Below the pieces are notes generated by a model. It searched no databases and was not told where the DNA came from. It was given only the letters and a program-made list of their open reading frames with translations. This document shows, piece by piece, positions 30,629 to 40,297 of a DNA stretch of 64,000 nucleotides. The DNA lies in NCBI GenBank assembly GCA_020746835.1, contig JAGPNK010000001.1:5022001-5086000 (forward strand). The letters are read 5' to 3'. The stretch comes from Stachybotrys elegans. Lineage: Eukaryota > Ascomycota > Sordariomycetes > Hypocreales > Stachybotryaceae. The position numbers were made by a program, and so were the translations under genes. Each line of letters starts with the position of its first letter. Position 1 is the stretch's first letter.

Positions 30629-33448
30629 TTACTCGGCCGTTGCTTCTACGAGCTTGCTCGTCACGGGCACGTAGCACGCAGCCTTCTTGAAGTCGCCCAG
30701 CTTGACGGACATGAAGTCGGTGGCGAGGAGGTAGACCTGGTCGTCGTACCTTGCGCGCTCGTAGGCGGGGCCGTCGCTCTTGACGTAGCGCTGGGAGAAG
30801 TGGGTGAGGAGGGTGCGGCGGGCGCCCATTTCGCGAGCGACGCCGAGGGCCTCGCCGAGCGTTGAGTGCTTCTTCTGGCGGGCGAGGGCCTGCATGTCGT
30901 CGCCAAAGGTGCACTCGTGGATGAGGAGGTGGGCGCCGCGGCACCTGCGGGCAAAGTCGGCCGAGGGGCGGCAGTCGCCCGAGTAGGCGACGCGCAGGCC
31001 CGTCGTCATGGTCAGCTCGACGGCGCAGGAGCGGAAGCAGTGGTGGACGTAGACGCGGCGGATGGCGTCGAGGCCGAAGGCGCCGTCGGCGAGGTCCTTG
31101 CGGGTGGCGACCAGGCGTTCGTTATACGACTGGCTGTTGGGCTTGAAGGAGGAGGTGTCAGAGGGGCCTGAGATGTTGGGGAAGCGCAGGCGGTGGAAGC
31201 CGAGGTCCTCGACTTGGGAGAGCTCCTCGAGCAGGGTGCGGTAGCGGGTGATGCAGCTGATGGCGAGCTCGGCAGAGGAGCCGTCGCGGAGGGTCTGCTC
31301 GTACCAGGCGCGGATTACGGAGGGCACGCCGAGGTGGTGGTCGGCGTGGCTGTGGGAGACGACGATGCACTTGAGGTCGCGCAGGATGTCGACGGTGCTG
31401 TCGTGGCCGTATAGGCGGCGCAGCTGGCCGAGGGTGCCCTCGCCGCAGTCGAGGAGGTAGCTGCCGACGCCGGGGACGCGGACGAGGGTGGCGGAGACGT
31501 TGCGGTACTTGCTGGGCATGGAGGAGCCGGTGCCGAGGGCGGTGATCTCGGCGTCGCGGCTGGGCATGTCCTTCTCGTCGTCCTCGAGGTCGGCGAGGAA
31601 GGCCGGGTCCGTGGCCTGGGCGTGCGCCTCGCGCGCGAGGGTGTGCATCTCGGGCGCGAGCGCGGACACGGAGTCGGCGAGGTTGGCAAAGGGCACGGGG
31701 GGCTTGGTGTCGTAGACGAGGTTGGGCATGAGCTGCAGCTGCGAGCCGACGCGGGCGGGCTGGACCTCGGCGCCGCCCTCGAGCGCCGGCATCTCCATCC
31801 TAAGCTCGTTGCTGAAGTGCGGCAGCGGGTACCGGTCCGGGTCGAGGCACCGCAGCTGGGACTGGATGGCGGCGGGCCCCGCGTGGACAATCATGTTGGG
31901 GGAGGTGTCCTCGGAGCAGAGGACGTGCTTGATGGACGGGTGCGCCGACATGAACTTGTGGATCTGGGCGTCGGCGGCGAGCCCCGGGCCCAGGATCCAG
32001 TACATGGAGGCGATGTCGGCCATGAGCTCGGCGTTGGACCACTCGGGCCGCTGGAGGAAGGGCTCGAGCAGGTCTACCGAGGAGATGTCGGCGACGATGA
32101 TGCCGCGGCCGCGGATGGGCTCGCCGAGGACCATGTCGGGCGTCACGACGGTGCCGTCGGGCGCCGTGAGCGTCTCACCTGCGATGAGGCGCTTGAACTG
32201 CTGGGGCGGGATGCCGAGCTTCTTGGGCAGCGCCGCGTTGAACTTGCCTCGGCGGTCGTGGCACTTGACAATGTAGCTCATGGACGTCTCGCCGTACGAG
32301 GCCGACGGGAGCGGCTCGTTGGTCAGCACCGCCAGGTCGGCCGTGCTGCCCTCCGTCGAGGGGCTGCAAAGCACGTAGGCCGGGTCGTCGGGGTTGGGCA
32401 CCTCGGCGCCCGACTCGGCGTATGGGCCGCGGTAGATGCGCATGACGTTGTTGTGGACGTAGACGGCCTTGTCCGTGGGCTTGAGGTTCTTTAGCTTGAC
32501 CGTGATCCATGAGGGTGCGCCCTCCTCGTCGCCAAACATGACGTTTTCGAGTATGAAGGTGGCCACCTCGGGGTCCATGGACGAGGCCTTTGGCGCGTCT
32601 GCCGTGCTAGGCTCCTGGCCGCGCTCGATGCTGCTGTGGCGACGCTTGCGGGGGCTGCTGGAGCGCGCTCTCCGGACGGGGACCTTCCACACTCTGATGC
32701 CACTGTCCTGCCAGTCGGGCGCCAGGTCCTCGGGGTTGGCGGCGCGGGGGTCCAGCCTCTGCTCCAGCGTCATGAGCTTGAGCTTCTGGCGGAAGACGAC
32801 GTTGCGGCAGGCGCCGAGGATGTGGGCGAGGTTCTCGGTGCCGTGGATGGTGACGCCAGGGTGCGCCGGCGGCACCAGCGGCGGCCTGCCCTTCTTGGCC
32901 CGCTCCTCGTTGGTCGCGGCGATGCCCTCCTTGTTGGCCTCGACGGCGCCGGCGACGGTGAGCAGGAAGCCCAGCAGGCCGCCGAGCTGGTCCCAGCAGT
33001 GGATGCCGCTGAGGAAGATGTGCTCGGTGCCGGACATGCTGACCTTGCGGGAGTGGAAGGCGCGCTGGCTGCCCTCGGCGAGGCGGCCAAAGGCGTAGTT
33101 GCGCTGCTCGGTGCACAGGTAGATGACGGTCCCCGGCGTGTCGACCGTCGGCGCCATGACGAGCTCCGCCTGTGTCGCCATGGCCACGGAGGAATAGGAC
33201 TTCTCCCCGATACGGCAGTTCTTGGGAAGCGGAAGGGTAGAGTAGTGAGGGACGAAGGACTGCTGAGGTTCCTCTGGAGAGCCTCTGTAGGCTTTGCTTG
33301 TCTGAGGGGCTTGAGAGTAGAAGCGTGCTATCGATGGTCCTGGGGCCGTATATATGAAGGTAGAGATTCGCCGGCAGCAGCGTCTAGGGGCGAGAGTCAA
33401 AATCGAGTGAGTCAGGCCGGAGAATCGTGAAAGAGCACATGGTGCCAT
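30629..33448 (-). CDS. trz1: Long-form tRNase Z (ribonuclease Z)
   Basis: Cuts the 3' trailer from precursor tRNAs in nucleus and mitochondria. Intronless, 939 residues from the ATG at 33448; the frame continues 21 codons further up to 33511. As in all long forms, only the C-terminal half carries the catalytic set: GTGSSMPSKYRN, VVSHSHADHHLG (metal-binding HxHxDH), FRSCAVE, VAYSGDCRPS, LIHECTFGDD, KKHSTLGEA and LTHFSQRY. The N-terminal half is the degenerate metallo-beta-lactamase copy bearing the flexible arm. Residues 1-60 (basic, Ser/Arg-rich, e.g. LAPRRCCRRIS) look like a mitochondrial presequence. A second ATG at 33181 (MATQAELVMAP) would drop it, a plausible nuclear form. GC-rich, which creates long antisense ORFs that I regard as shadows. 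Confidence 0.94.
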   Translation of the reverse strand: MAPCALSRFSGLTHSILTLAPRRCCRRISTFIYTAPGPSIARFYSQAPQTSKAYRGSPEEPQQSFVPHYSTLPLPKNCRIGEKSYSSVAMATQAELVMAPTVDTPGTVIYLCTEQRNYAFGRLAEGSQRAFHSRKVSMSGTEHIFLSGIHCWDQLGGLLGFLLTVAGAVEANKEGIAATNEERAKKGRPPLVPPAHPGVTIHGTENLAHILGACRNVVFRQKLKLMTLEQRLDPRAANPEDLAPDWQDSGIRVWKVPVRRARSSSPRKRRHSSIERGQEPSTADAPKASSMDPEVATFILENVMFGDEEGAPSWITVKLKNLKPTDKAVYVHNNVMRIYRGPYAESGAEVPNPDDPAYVLCSPSTEGSTADLAVLTNEPLPSASYGETSMSYIVKCHDRRGKFNAALPKKLGIPPQQFKRLIAGETLTAPDGTVVTPDMVLGEPIRGRGIIVADISSVDLLEPFLQRPEWSNAELMADIASMYWILGPGLAADAQIHKFMSAHPSIKHVLCSEDTSPNMIVHAGPAAIQSQLRCLDPDRYPLPHFSNELRMEMPALEGGAEVQPARVGSQLQLMPNLVYDTKPPVPFANLADSVSALAPEMHTLAREAHAQATDPAFLADLEDDEKDMPSRDAEITALGTGSSMPSKYRNVSATLVRVPGVGSYLLDCGEGTLGQLRRLYGHDSTVDILRDLKCIVVSHSHADHHLGVPSVIRAWYEQTLRDGSSAELAISCITRYRTLLEELSQVEDLGFHRLRFPNISGPSDTSSFKPNSQSYNERLVATRKDLADGAFGLDAIRRVYVHHCFRSCAVELTMTTGLRVAYSGDCRPSADFARRCRGAHLLIHECTFGDDMQALARQKKHSTLGEALGVAREMGARRTLLTHFSQRYVKSDGPAYERARYDDQVYLLATDFMSVKLGDFKKAACYVPVTSKLVEATAE

Positions 33449-33846
33449 GGACTGGGTATGAGGCGGCCAGTAAACTATGTATACCAACACACACCACAAA
33501 AAAAAAACCAAGGCCCAGAAGCGATATGCAGTCTAACGTAGAAACCCCCACTTAAAAACGAATGCGATTGTATGCCTCATCGATGACTCTGAATGGAAAT
33601 TTCTCACGCCCGCTACTGGCTTGATGCGACGTCTTGATTTTACGTAAGCTGGAGATGTGGCTTGGTCCAGGTACAGGGTAGTTCCTAAGCTTGAGGGTGA
33701 GCCTCATTGATGTGGTCCAAGATCTGTACACGGATAGAGACAACGCATATGATAAACCAAGGAAAAGTTCAGTATCTCGGTGCATGGAGAGGAAGTCCGG
33801 TCAAAATAGCATCAATATATAGTAGACACCCGCCAACTAATTAGCC

Positions 33847-33854
33847 CACGTGAT
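33847..33854 (+). promoter_or_regulatory. CACGTGAT E-box-like motif
   Basis: Third exact copy of the octamer, 399 nt upstream of the tRNase Z start at 33448. Candidate bHLH site; inference. Confidence 0.3.
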
Positions 33855-33946
33855 CGTCAAAAGCACATCCAGAGATGCCTAGAGGGTATCTAAAATCTAC
33901 AAATTCGTCCGTCCGTCAAGATGAGACCCAATCCAACCCAAACCTT

Positions 33947-34026
33947 AGAGGGAAAAAGGAAGAAGAAAAAGAAGAAGAGAAGGGAGGAGAAGAAAAAAAA
34001 AAAAAGGGGGGGAGGGGGGGGGGGAA
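33947..34026 (+). repeat. 80-nt uninterrupted homopurine tract
   Basis: A/G only for about 80 bases: GA-rich, then a run of A, then G-runs split by a single A. It starts about 33 nt past the pde1 stop, so the pde1 3' UTR would carry a C-rich then U-rich polypyrimidine stretch. Confidence 0.9.
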
Positions 34027-34058
34027 TGTGAGTAAGAAGCAGAACCTCGCTGCTGATA

Positions 34059-35805
34059 TTAAAAGTAGAAGCTTTGCCCTGATTTGGATATTACGAATTC
34101 GCACCCGAGCTGTGCCTGCTCCTCGTGCGCCAGCAGCTGCTCGAGGATCGTGCCGCCCACCTCGGGCTCATCCGTCAGCTTCTCCTTGACGTGGATGATG
34201 ACGACCTTGAGACCCTCGAGGGGACGCTGGATGCCTCGCCGCGGAGGAGGAGCCCCCTCATCCTCGTGGACGGACATCTCCTCGGTGGGTGTGACGAGGT
34301 GCGGCGTCTCGGGTTGCTCCTCGGCGAACGGGGGCGGGATATGGGCGACGAGGGGCGATGACTTGTAGACCGTCTTGGGCGAGATAGGGTCCTCGGGGGA
34401 TGGCGGGTGACTTGCTGGATTGGGCCGTGGGGCTTCGTGAGCGATGCTGGTACGCTTGCGCTTCTTAGACTCGACGCTGAGTGCTGCGCGCACGGAGTCA
34501 ACCTCGGCCGCCAGGGCACATAGCTCCTCGATGACGAAGACGGGCTTGAGGTGGCCAAAGAGGCGGTCGTTGCACTGAGCGTCCTCGTAGCTGCACTCGA
34601 TGAAGATGGCCGCCAGCTTGCCCGCGACAATCTTGGGCGCGGCTTCCTGCCAGATGAGCTGGTTCCTGGGGCTGAGGGAGATGCTGTCGGGCTCCACGTC
34701 CCCAAAGATGAGGACCTCGCGGGTGAGGGTCTGGTCCTGGATAAAGTAGGCGCTCGAGTCGTACACACACACCTTTTCCTGGTGGTCGGTCGTCTGGGGC
34801 GAGGCGCTGCCGGTGCTGGTGCCGACAAAGTTGGCCTGGCTGAGGATGCTCTGGGTACGCGCAAAGGGCTGCGGCATGGAGTAGCTGTACGATTGCCTGT
34901 ATGGATGAGAATGCATGGGACCGTCGTGGCTTCCATAACGCGGCGATGCGCCCGAGGTTGACCCCCGATGGCTGTGCTTCTCGATGCAGTGGCCGTGACT
35001 GACGCTCCAGACCTTGACGAGAAGGCCGTCGCAGATTTCGAGGTACCCCTTGCCGCTGCCGTCACCGAGGGCCGGACTACCGCCCTCGACGAGTCTCAGG
35101 TAGGTCAGGAGCCCTGCGCCGTTGTTCTCGTCACTGAGGTTGGGCCATATGACGTTGTTGAAGATGTGCGTCTTGAAGGCCTGTATCGTGCTGGGCAGGC
35201 TGGCCAGCTTCTTGGGCCGCGTGCCTGGTAGTCCCGCCGTGTTTATTACAAAGCCGGAGATGTGGTCTAGATGAGGGTGAGTGATGAGATAGGTGTCAAC
35301 CAGCGTGCGGGTGATGTAGCTGGCGTTGGCGGCGGGGCTTGCGCATGGCAGCGACAGGCCGGCAAAGGGTCCTGAGGTGAGGGTGTAAGGGGGAGAAGGC
35401 CGAGGCGAAGGTGTGGCCTCCTCGATTAGGCGGGTGATGGCGGAGAGGTGAACGCCTGCATCCACGGCGACAATGGAGCCGCGACTCCAGTTCTGGGACA
35501 CTGAGCGGACCAGGAAGGCTGTGGTGTTGGACTCTTGAGGACCACCGCCGGAACCCTGATGAGAGCATGTTAGAAAGAGTGAGCTAGAGGTTGTTGATAA
35601 GATGATGGACAAATGAGAGACGCCATGTCCATTTCTTCCAGGAAAGCATGAAGCAAATATGAGACAACAAAGCAAGCAATTCCACCTGAAAAGGTTTAAA
35701 CGAAGCGCGCAGGCAATCCACCAATGTGTTCTTTGACGACAAAAATTAGAAAGAGAGACGCACTAGAATAATAACCTGCAAGGCAGGCTGAGGCTCCATA
35801 ACCAT
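34059..35805 (-). CDS. pde1: Class II (low-affinity) 3',5'-cyclic-nucleotide phosphodiesterase
   Basis: Hydrolyses cAMP to AMP and so damps PKA signalling. Two exons: 35764-35805 encodes the 14-residue start ending QVIIL, and 34059-35555 the rest; the intron is 208 nt. Joined, the start reads QVIILGSGGGPQESNTTAFL, the class II signature opening, and the protein has 512 residues. The metal-binding HPHLDHISGF motif follows LVDTYLIT, with VWSVSHGHC, LIFGDVEPDS and IFIECSYED further on, as in PDE1 enzymes. The frame upstream of the intron stays open in the long exon (to 35675), but that reading lacks the family start. The ATG at 35805 is preferred; 35799 is an alternative two codons in. Confidence 0.93.
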
Positions 35806-37902
35806 CGGATGGGTTGGTGGGGGATCGCCGCCCCCCGGGAAAGGCTGCGACTCGAGTCGGATAGTGTTGATGAGGCTGCGCGGTCAGGCGTGAGAGCGGA
35901 GGGATAATGGCCAAGTACACGAGTCTGGGGACTGTGTTCTTAAGTTGCTGAAAGTCGTGATCGGCGCCGAGAGGTGGGGGGATGCGAGAGACCGAGACAG
36001 CCCAGTGAGAGACACGACAGAGAGAGAGAAGAAGAAGAAGAAGAGAGACAAGCGAGGGCGCGGTCGCAAGACAGAGAGATGGAAAGACAGCGAGAGGGCT
36101 GACAAGTGAGGGCGACGGGCCACACGTGATACAACTTGGGGTGATGGAAAGTGTTTCCAAAGATGGCAAACCCGGAGAGTGCAGGGTCTATCAAGTTGTT
36201 TCACAGGGTTCCTGGTGTTGCCTGCATGGGTGTTTTACGCCACGGGCGGGACACGCGTAGGCGCAGGTACACGTAAAATGCAGATGCAGATGCAGGCAGC
36301 AGAGAGATGGGGGGCAGTTGTAGCAGGGCTGACAACCGTGCCCGCGCTTGTGCCTTGCCCTGTTGGGGTGCTGGTCACTGGTGTTGGTGCTGGACGTCCG
36401 TGCCTCCTCGGCCCCGCAGCAATGCCTGGATTTCAACTGAAGTCGGAGCTGCAAGGGCCTGTGCGGGTGAGAGATAAGATGGGATGGATGGATTATCGCA
36501 TTTATTATTTCTTTATTATTTGCGGGATGGAGAAAGATCGGCCGTGCGTTGAAAATAGGATTTGCTTGGCTCGCTAAGAGTGTGTTTATTTGTTTTGTTT
36601 TTTGTTGTTCCACTTGGGGTGTCAAGATGAATTTGGGCTGGTGGCAATGGCGATATCCGGCGGTAAGTAGTATCTGCGCCGGTGAGAATGATGAGAAGGT
36701 GAGGAGGATAATGAAGGTCAAGACAGCTGAGATGATTTGCTGCCGAGGTGAGGCAAGGTGAGGCGCGGTGAGGCGAGTGACGTATCTCCAATCCACGACA
36801 TGCCAGAACCTCCATGTTTCATCTGACCTGCAATCCCTGGACGCTGTCTGCCACCAGACATGCATCATCCCTCCAAAAAACCAAAACCAAAAAAAACCAA
36901 AAAAAACCACTCGTCACCAAAAAGAACCCCATCCATGCACCGGACCAGCATCAATCACATCGCACCCGCGCGATCTATCGACAGTTTCCAGTTTCCCCCA
37001 CGGCTAGTCCGCTTGTCCCGCCTCTTCGGGCCTGTCCACTAATGGAGCCTGAATTCCCCCCCCGCCATGCCAGCTAGCGCCGCCCGTTCAGCTTCGGCGT
37101 TGCCGGGCCTCGCTTTCCCTTTCCATGCTCTCTCTCTGCATCTTGCATTCCATTGTTCTTCATCATTCATCAACTGTCATGTCTCGCCCGCATCAGTCAC
37201 AACCAATCTGCACACACACACGCAACAATAAACAAATAAAGAATGCGAAATAAATTACTGCACATCTGTACCTCGAGCTGCACATCCGCCACAAGGATCC
37301 AGCGCCTCTCCGCCTCTCCGCCTCTCAACGGGCTCGACACTCCCTCCCTCCCTTCATCATTCCCGGCCTCCCGCCTCCCACTACCATAGACTAACAGGCA
37401 CGACGGATACTTCCATGGTCCACCCTGCGGTGCATATAGCCGATGGACACGTTGTGTCTGCCTCAACGCATTCTCCACGTCGGCATCGGCATCTCTGCGC
37501 TCGTGACCACCGCTACCGGAGTGGCCGACGAGTCTACCATAGCCATAGTTATTTGCTCAGAACCGTCTATTCCTCGCCTCCGCGAGGAAGTCGGCAGGCA
37601 GCAACACAGAGGTCAGCCCGGAATGTGCCGTCCATGGGAATGTCCAGACTGCCGCGAGTTGATCATCTCCTGCAACTGCACATCACCGGGGATCGTACGA
37701 CATATTGCGTCCATCATCACTTTTCTTTCACATTACCTGGGATACATTGCCTCTCTCTTGCGTCTACCAACCCAAACATGCGCGCCTCAAAAAGCAGAAA
37801 GGCACCCAAACCCAAACTCCAGACAAAATGCCAAAACAGTATCCTGTATACCACCCAGCGGAGATGTCATCGCTGCCTCCCATATTGCTGGTCTTCGAGT
37901 CC
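35806..37902. other. 2.1-kb intergenic region, pde1 promoter side
   Basis: No supportable gene. The 35806-36200 part is GA-rich on the plus strand (CT-rich leader of pde1) and carries CACGTGAT at 36123-36130. The remainder has A-rich patches (near 36880-36905) and short CTCCGCCTCTC repeats near 37300-37330. The 3' UTR of the Gln-rich gene should lie just below 37902. Confidence 0.5.
36123..36130 (+). promoter_or_regulatory. CACGTGAT E-box-like motif
   Basis: Fourth exact copy of the octamer, 318 nt upstream of the pde1 ATG, in the same orientation as the others. Confidence 0.3.
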
Positions 37903-40297
37903 TCAACCGCCATACCCTTCGTCTTCGTCGTCCTCGTAAGGTAGCCCGTCAGTGCTGGTCCCGCCAAGCTCAGCCTCATCGTATCCCATATATTCCCTCT
38001 TGATGCGTTTTTCCTCTGGTTCGCCCATGCCCAAGCCTTCGTCGTCGTACTCGGAGTACGATCTCTTGGCACCACTGCCTGCGTACTCGTTCATGCCCGA
38101 AGGCAGCAGTTTGTCTAGATCCAGCACAGAGTCCAAATCGGGCTGCATTGTAGCCATATTATGTCCATACTGCATGTCGAAACCTGGCACGGCACCAGGC
38201 TGGACGCCGTTCTCCCCGTCTCCCTCTTCATCTTTATCCTCCTCCTCCTCTTCTTCTCCATACTTGTCAACAGCCGCAGATAACTTAGCCGTGGAACCTT
38301 GCCGGGATAGACCGACTGGGAAACTGGAGCTGGCTGTCGATGCCGTCGCGGGAAGCCTCCCCATAGTGCTTCCAACGCGCTCTTCCTCGGCTGCCTTTGC
38401 GGCTTCTTCTGCGGCTTTAGCCTCGGCCGCTTTTTGCCTCAACCTCTTTTTCTCAAGCTTGCCCGTCTTGGTTCTGACGACAAATGAATGGAGATCACCC
38501 ATATGATGGTCCATGGACAATCGGCAAGAGGCCTTTGTGTCCTTGTTTCTCTCGTTTCGCGTGTCTTGTCGTGCTTTGGGCTGCCTGTCCATGTGGTACT
38601 TCTGGACCGCGTAGGCCAGACTGTCCTCATGGGACCTGGGCGTCCATTTCTCCATCTCACGCCATATGAACCACCGAAATTGACGTGGGAGACGGCCGCA
38701 TGCCACGTCATTCTTTCGTTGCTGCTCCAGCTTCTCATGGAACCATGGCTGTAAGACATCTTCAAGGATGTTCTTGTCGGTATCGCGTGTGATTGCCATG
38801 TAGTTCCTCTCCTCCAAGGGAAGGTTTCTCGTGTCCGCAAAGAGGAACCTACTGAACCATAACGGCACAATGTCCATTATCTGCTCAAGACACCAGAGGT
38901 GCAGCGAGAAAGCGTACTTGAAGGGATCGCAAACTCCGTTGGACGTATGGTTTGGAAACTCATCAAACGAGACTCTTGGCCACCCCATTGAGATGATGTG
39001 CGTAGGAACAGGACATTTGGCCCATCGGCAACGCTTGTCCAGCTCGCTCATGCGGTCATTGGCCTTGGCCGGCGTCTGCTGCAGCCATATATGAAGGGGG
39101 ACTTTGAAACCCGGCTTGTTTTGGTGGTTTTGCATGAAATTTTGAATGTAGAACTTGATTTCCTCCGTCTTCATGTCCCCACCGCGAACCAGCTGGTTGC
39201 TCCCAGTATAACGGAACTTAATGTTGCCCCCGTCACCCCATGGTATAGCAACAGGCTTCTTGAGCCTGCCGTAGACTCCCTCGGGCGTTTGATGCATCAA
39301 ACGCTCCTCTCCGGAATCCTTCACGTTCTTCGGCTTGACTTTGCCTTGTCCGTTGGTCGCCCCCGGCTCCCAGTTGGTATCGTCATATACCCCTGGTTGC
39401 AATACCTTGTTGGGCGGCGTTGATGCAACGTATAATGGCATGAGCGGGTGAGCCTGCATCCATGTTAGTAACTGGCAACCTAACGTGACTATTGAGAGGA
39501 ATGGAGAGTAAGAAGGAGGCTGAGAAGTGGACGCATACTTGAGATGGATTGGGTTGCACCGGCCCATTGAGGTGTTGATAGTAAGGTGGCTGTTGCATAT
39601 ACTGCAACTGCATGTACTGGTTAGGAGGCAAACTATACTCCTGCTGGGGAGCATACACATCCTGACCCTGAGGGTGGAAGTTCTGTGCTACCGACCCATG
39701 GTTACTATGCGTGAATTGCGGTGGCCGGCCTTCTGTTCCGTAGATCGGCGGGTTGGATGGGTACGCCGGATTATAGCCAGCAGGTCCATTGTACGCGCCA
39801 GTGGGATTTTGTTGCTGAACTGGATTCTGGTGTGTGTTGTCTTGGGCAGCCCTCGGATAGCTGATGTTTGTCCACGGAGCCTGTCCTCCCTGAAAGCGAA
39901 CCTGCTGAGGTTGTTGCAGATACTGTTGTAGACGAGGTTGCTGAGGCTGTCGCTGAGGCTGTTGCTGTTGCTGTTGCTGGGGCTGTTGCTGTTGCTGAGG
40001 TTGTTGCAGCTGATGTTGCTGTTGCTGTTGCTGAGGCTGTTGCAGAGTTTGTTGTAAATGTTGTTGCTGAATAAATCCCTGGGTGGGCCAAGGGCTTTGG
40101 TAGAAGCGCGGTGGTGATGGTTGCTTCTGCTGCTGCTGCATCACTAACCCTTGTGCCTGTTGGTTGAGGTACTCGGGCACCTGGCAGTCAGTATCGGACC
40201 CAACACCGCCATTAGTATGGAGGTGACCGCTGGATGGCGAGCTATTACTGCGAACGTGGCCTTGCTGGCCCATAAAGGAATCCATCCGTGGCACCAT
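37903..40297 (-). CDS. Glutamine-rich conserved fungal protein of unknown function
   Basis: Two exons: 39539-40297 and 37903-39453 (intron 85 nt), giving 769 residues. Residues 1-250 are low-complexity Gln/Pro, with poly-Q blocks, PPxxY-like and YMQLQYMQQ stretches. The middle is a well-ordered block starting KFRYTGSNQLVRGGDMKTEEIKF and including a Cys/His-rich stretch (RCRWAKCPVPTHIISMGWPRVSFDEFPNHT, then GVCDPF and LHLWCLEQ) that may bind zinc. Then come a basic EKKRLRQKAAEAKAAEE coiled segment, an acidic run and a C-terminus with KRIKREYMGYDEAE. The Gln-rich head, acidic patches and basic motifs suggest a nuclear, transcription-related role, but I do not recognise the family; this is inference only. 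Confidence 0.75.
39899..40140 (-). repeat. CAG/CAA poly-glutamine repeat tract
   Basis: About 240 nt of interrupted CTG/TTG triplets (plus strand) encoding Gln-rich runs with Pro, His and Leu interruptions in the N-terminal part of the 769-residue protein. Probably length-variable. Confidence 0.9.

Larger units (their letters stand above)
33449..34058. other. tRNase Z promoter and pde1 3' flank
   Basis: About 610 nt. It contains CACGTGAT (33847-33854), roughly 400 nt upstream of the tRNase Z ATG, and an uninterrupted purine tract next to the pde1 stop. Confidence 0.6.

Noticed and set aside
31622..33430. Long plus-strand ORFs (290 and 264 codons) opposite tRNase Z
   Set aside because: They lie antisense to a strongly conserved, GC-rich coding sequence. 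Their composition is Gly/Arg/Val/Asp-biased as expected for shadows, with no domains.
34175..35065. 296-codon second minus-strand frame within pde1
   Set aside because: Ser/Arg/Thr-biased shadow of the conserved phosphodiesterase frame.
36191..36910. 239-codon minus-strand ORF upstream of pde1
   Set aside because: Composition is low-complexity and it begins in A-rich repeat sequence. It fits pde1 5' flank better than a gene.
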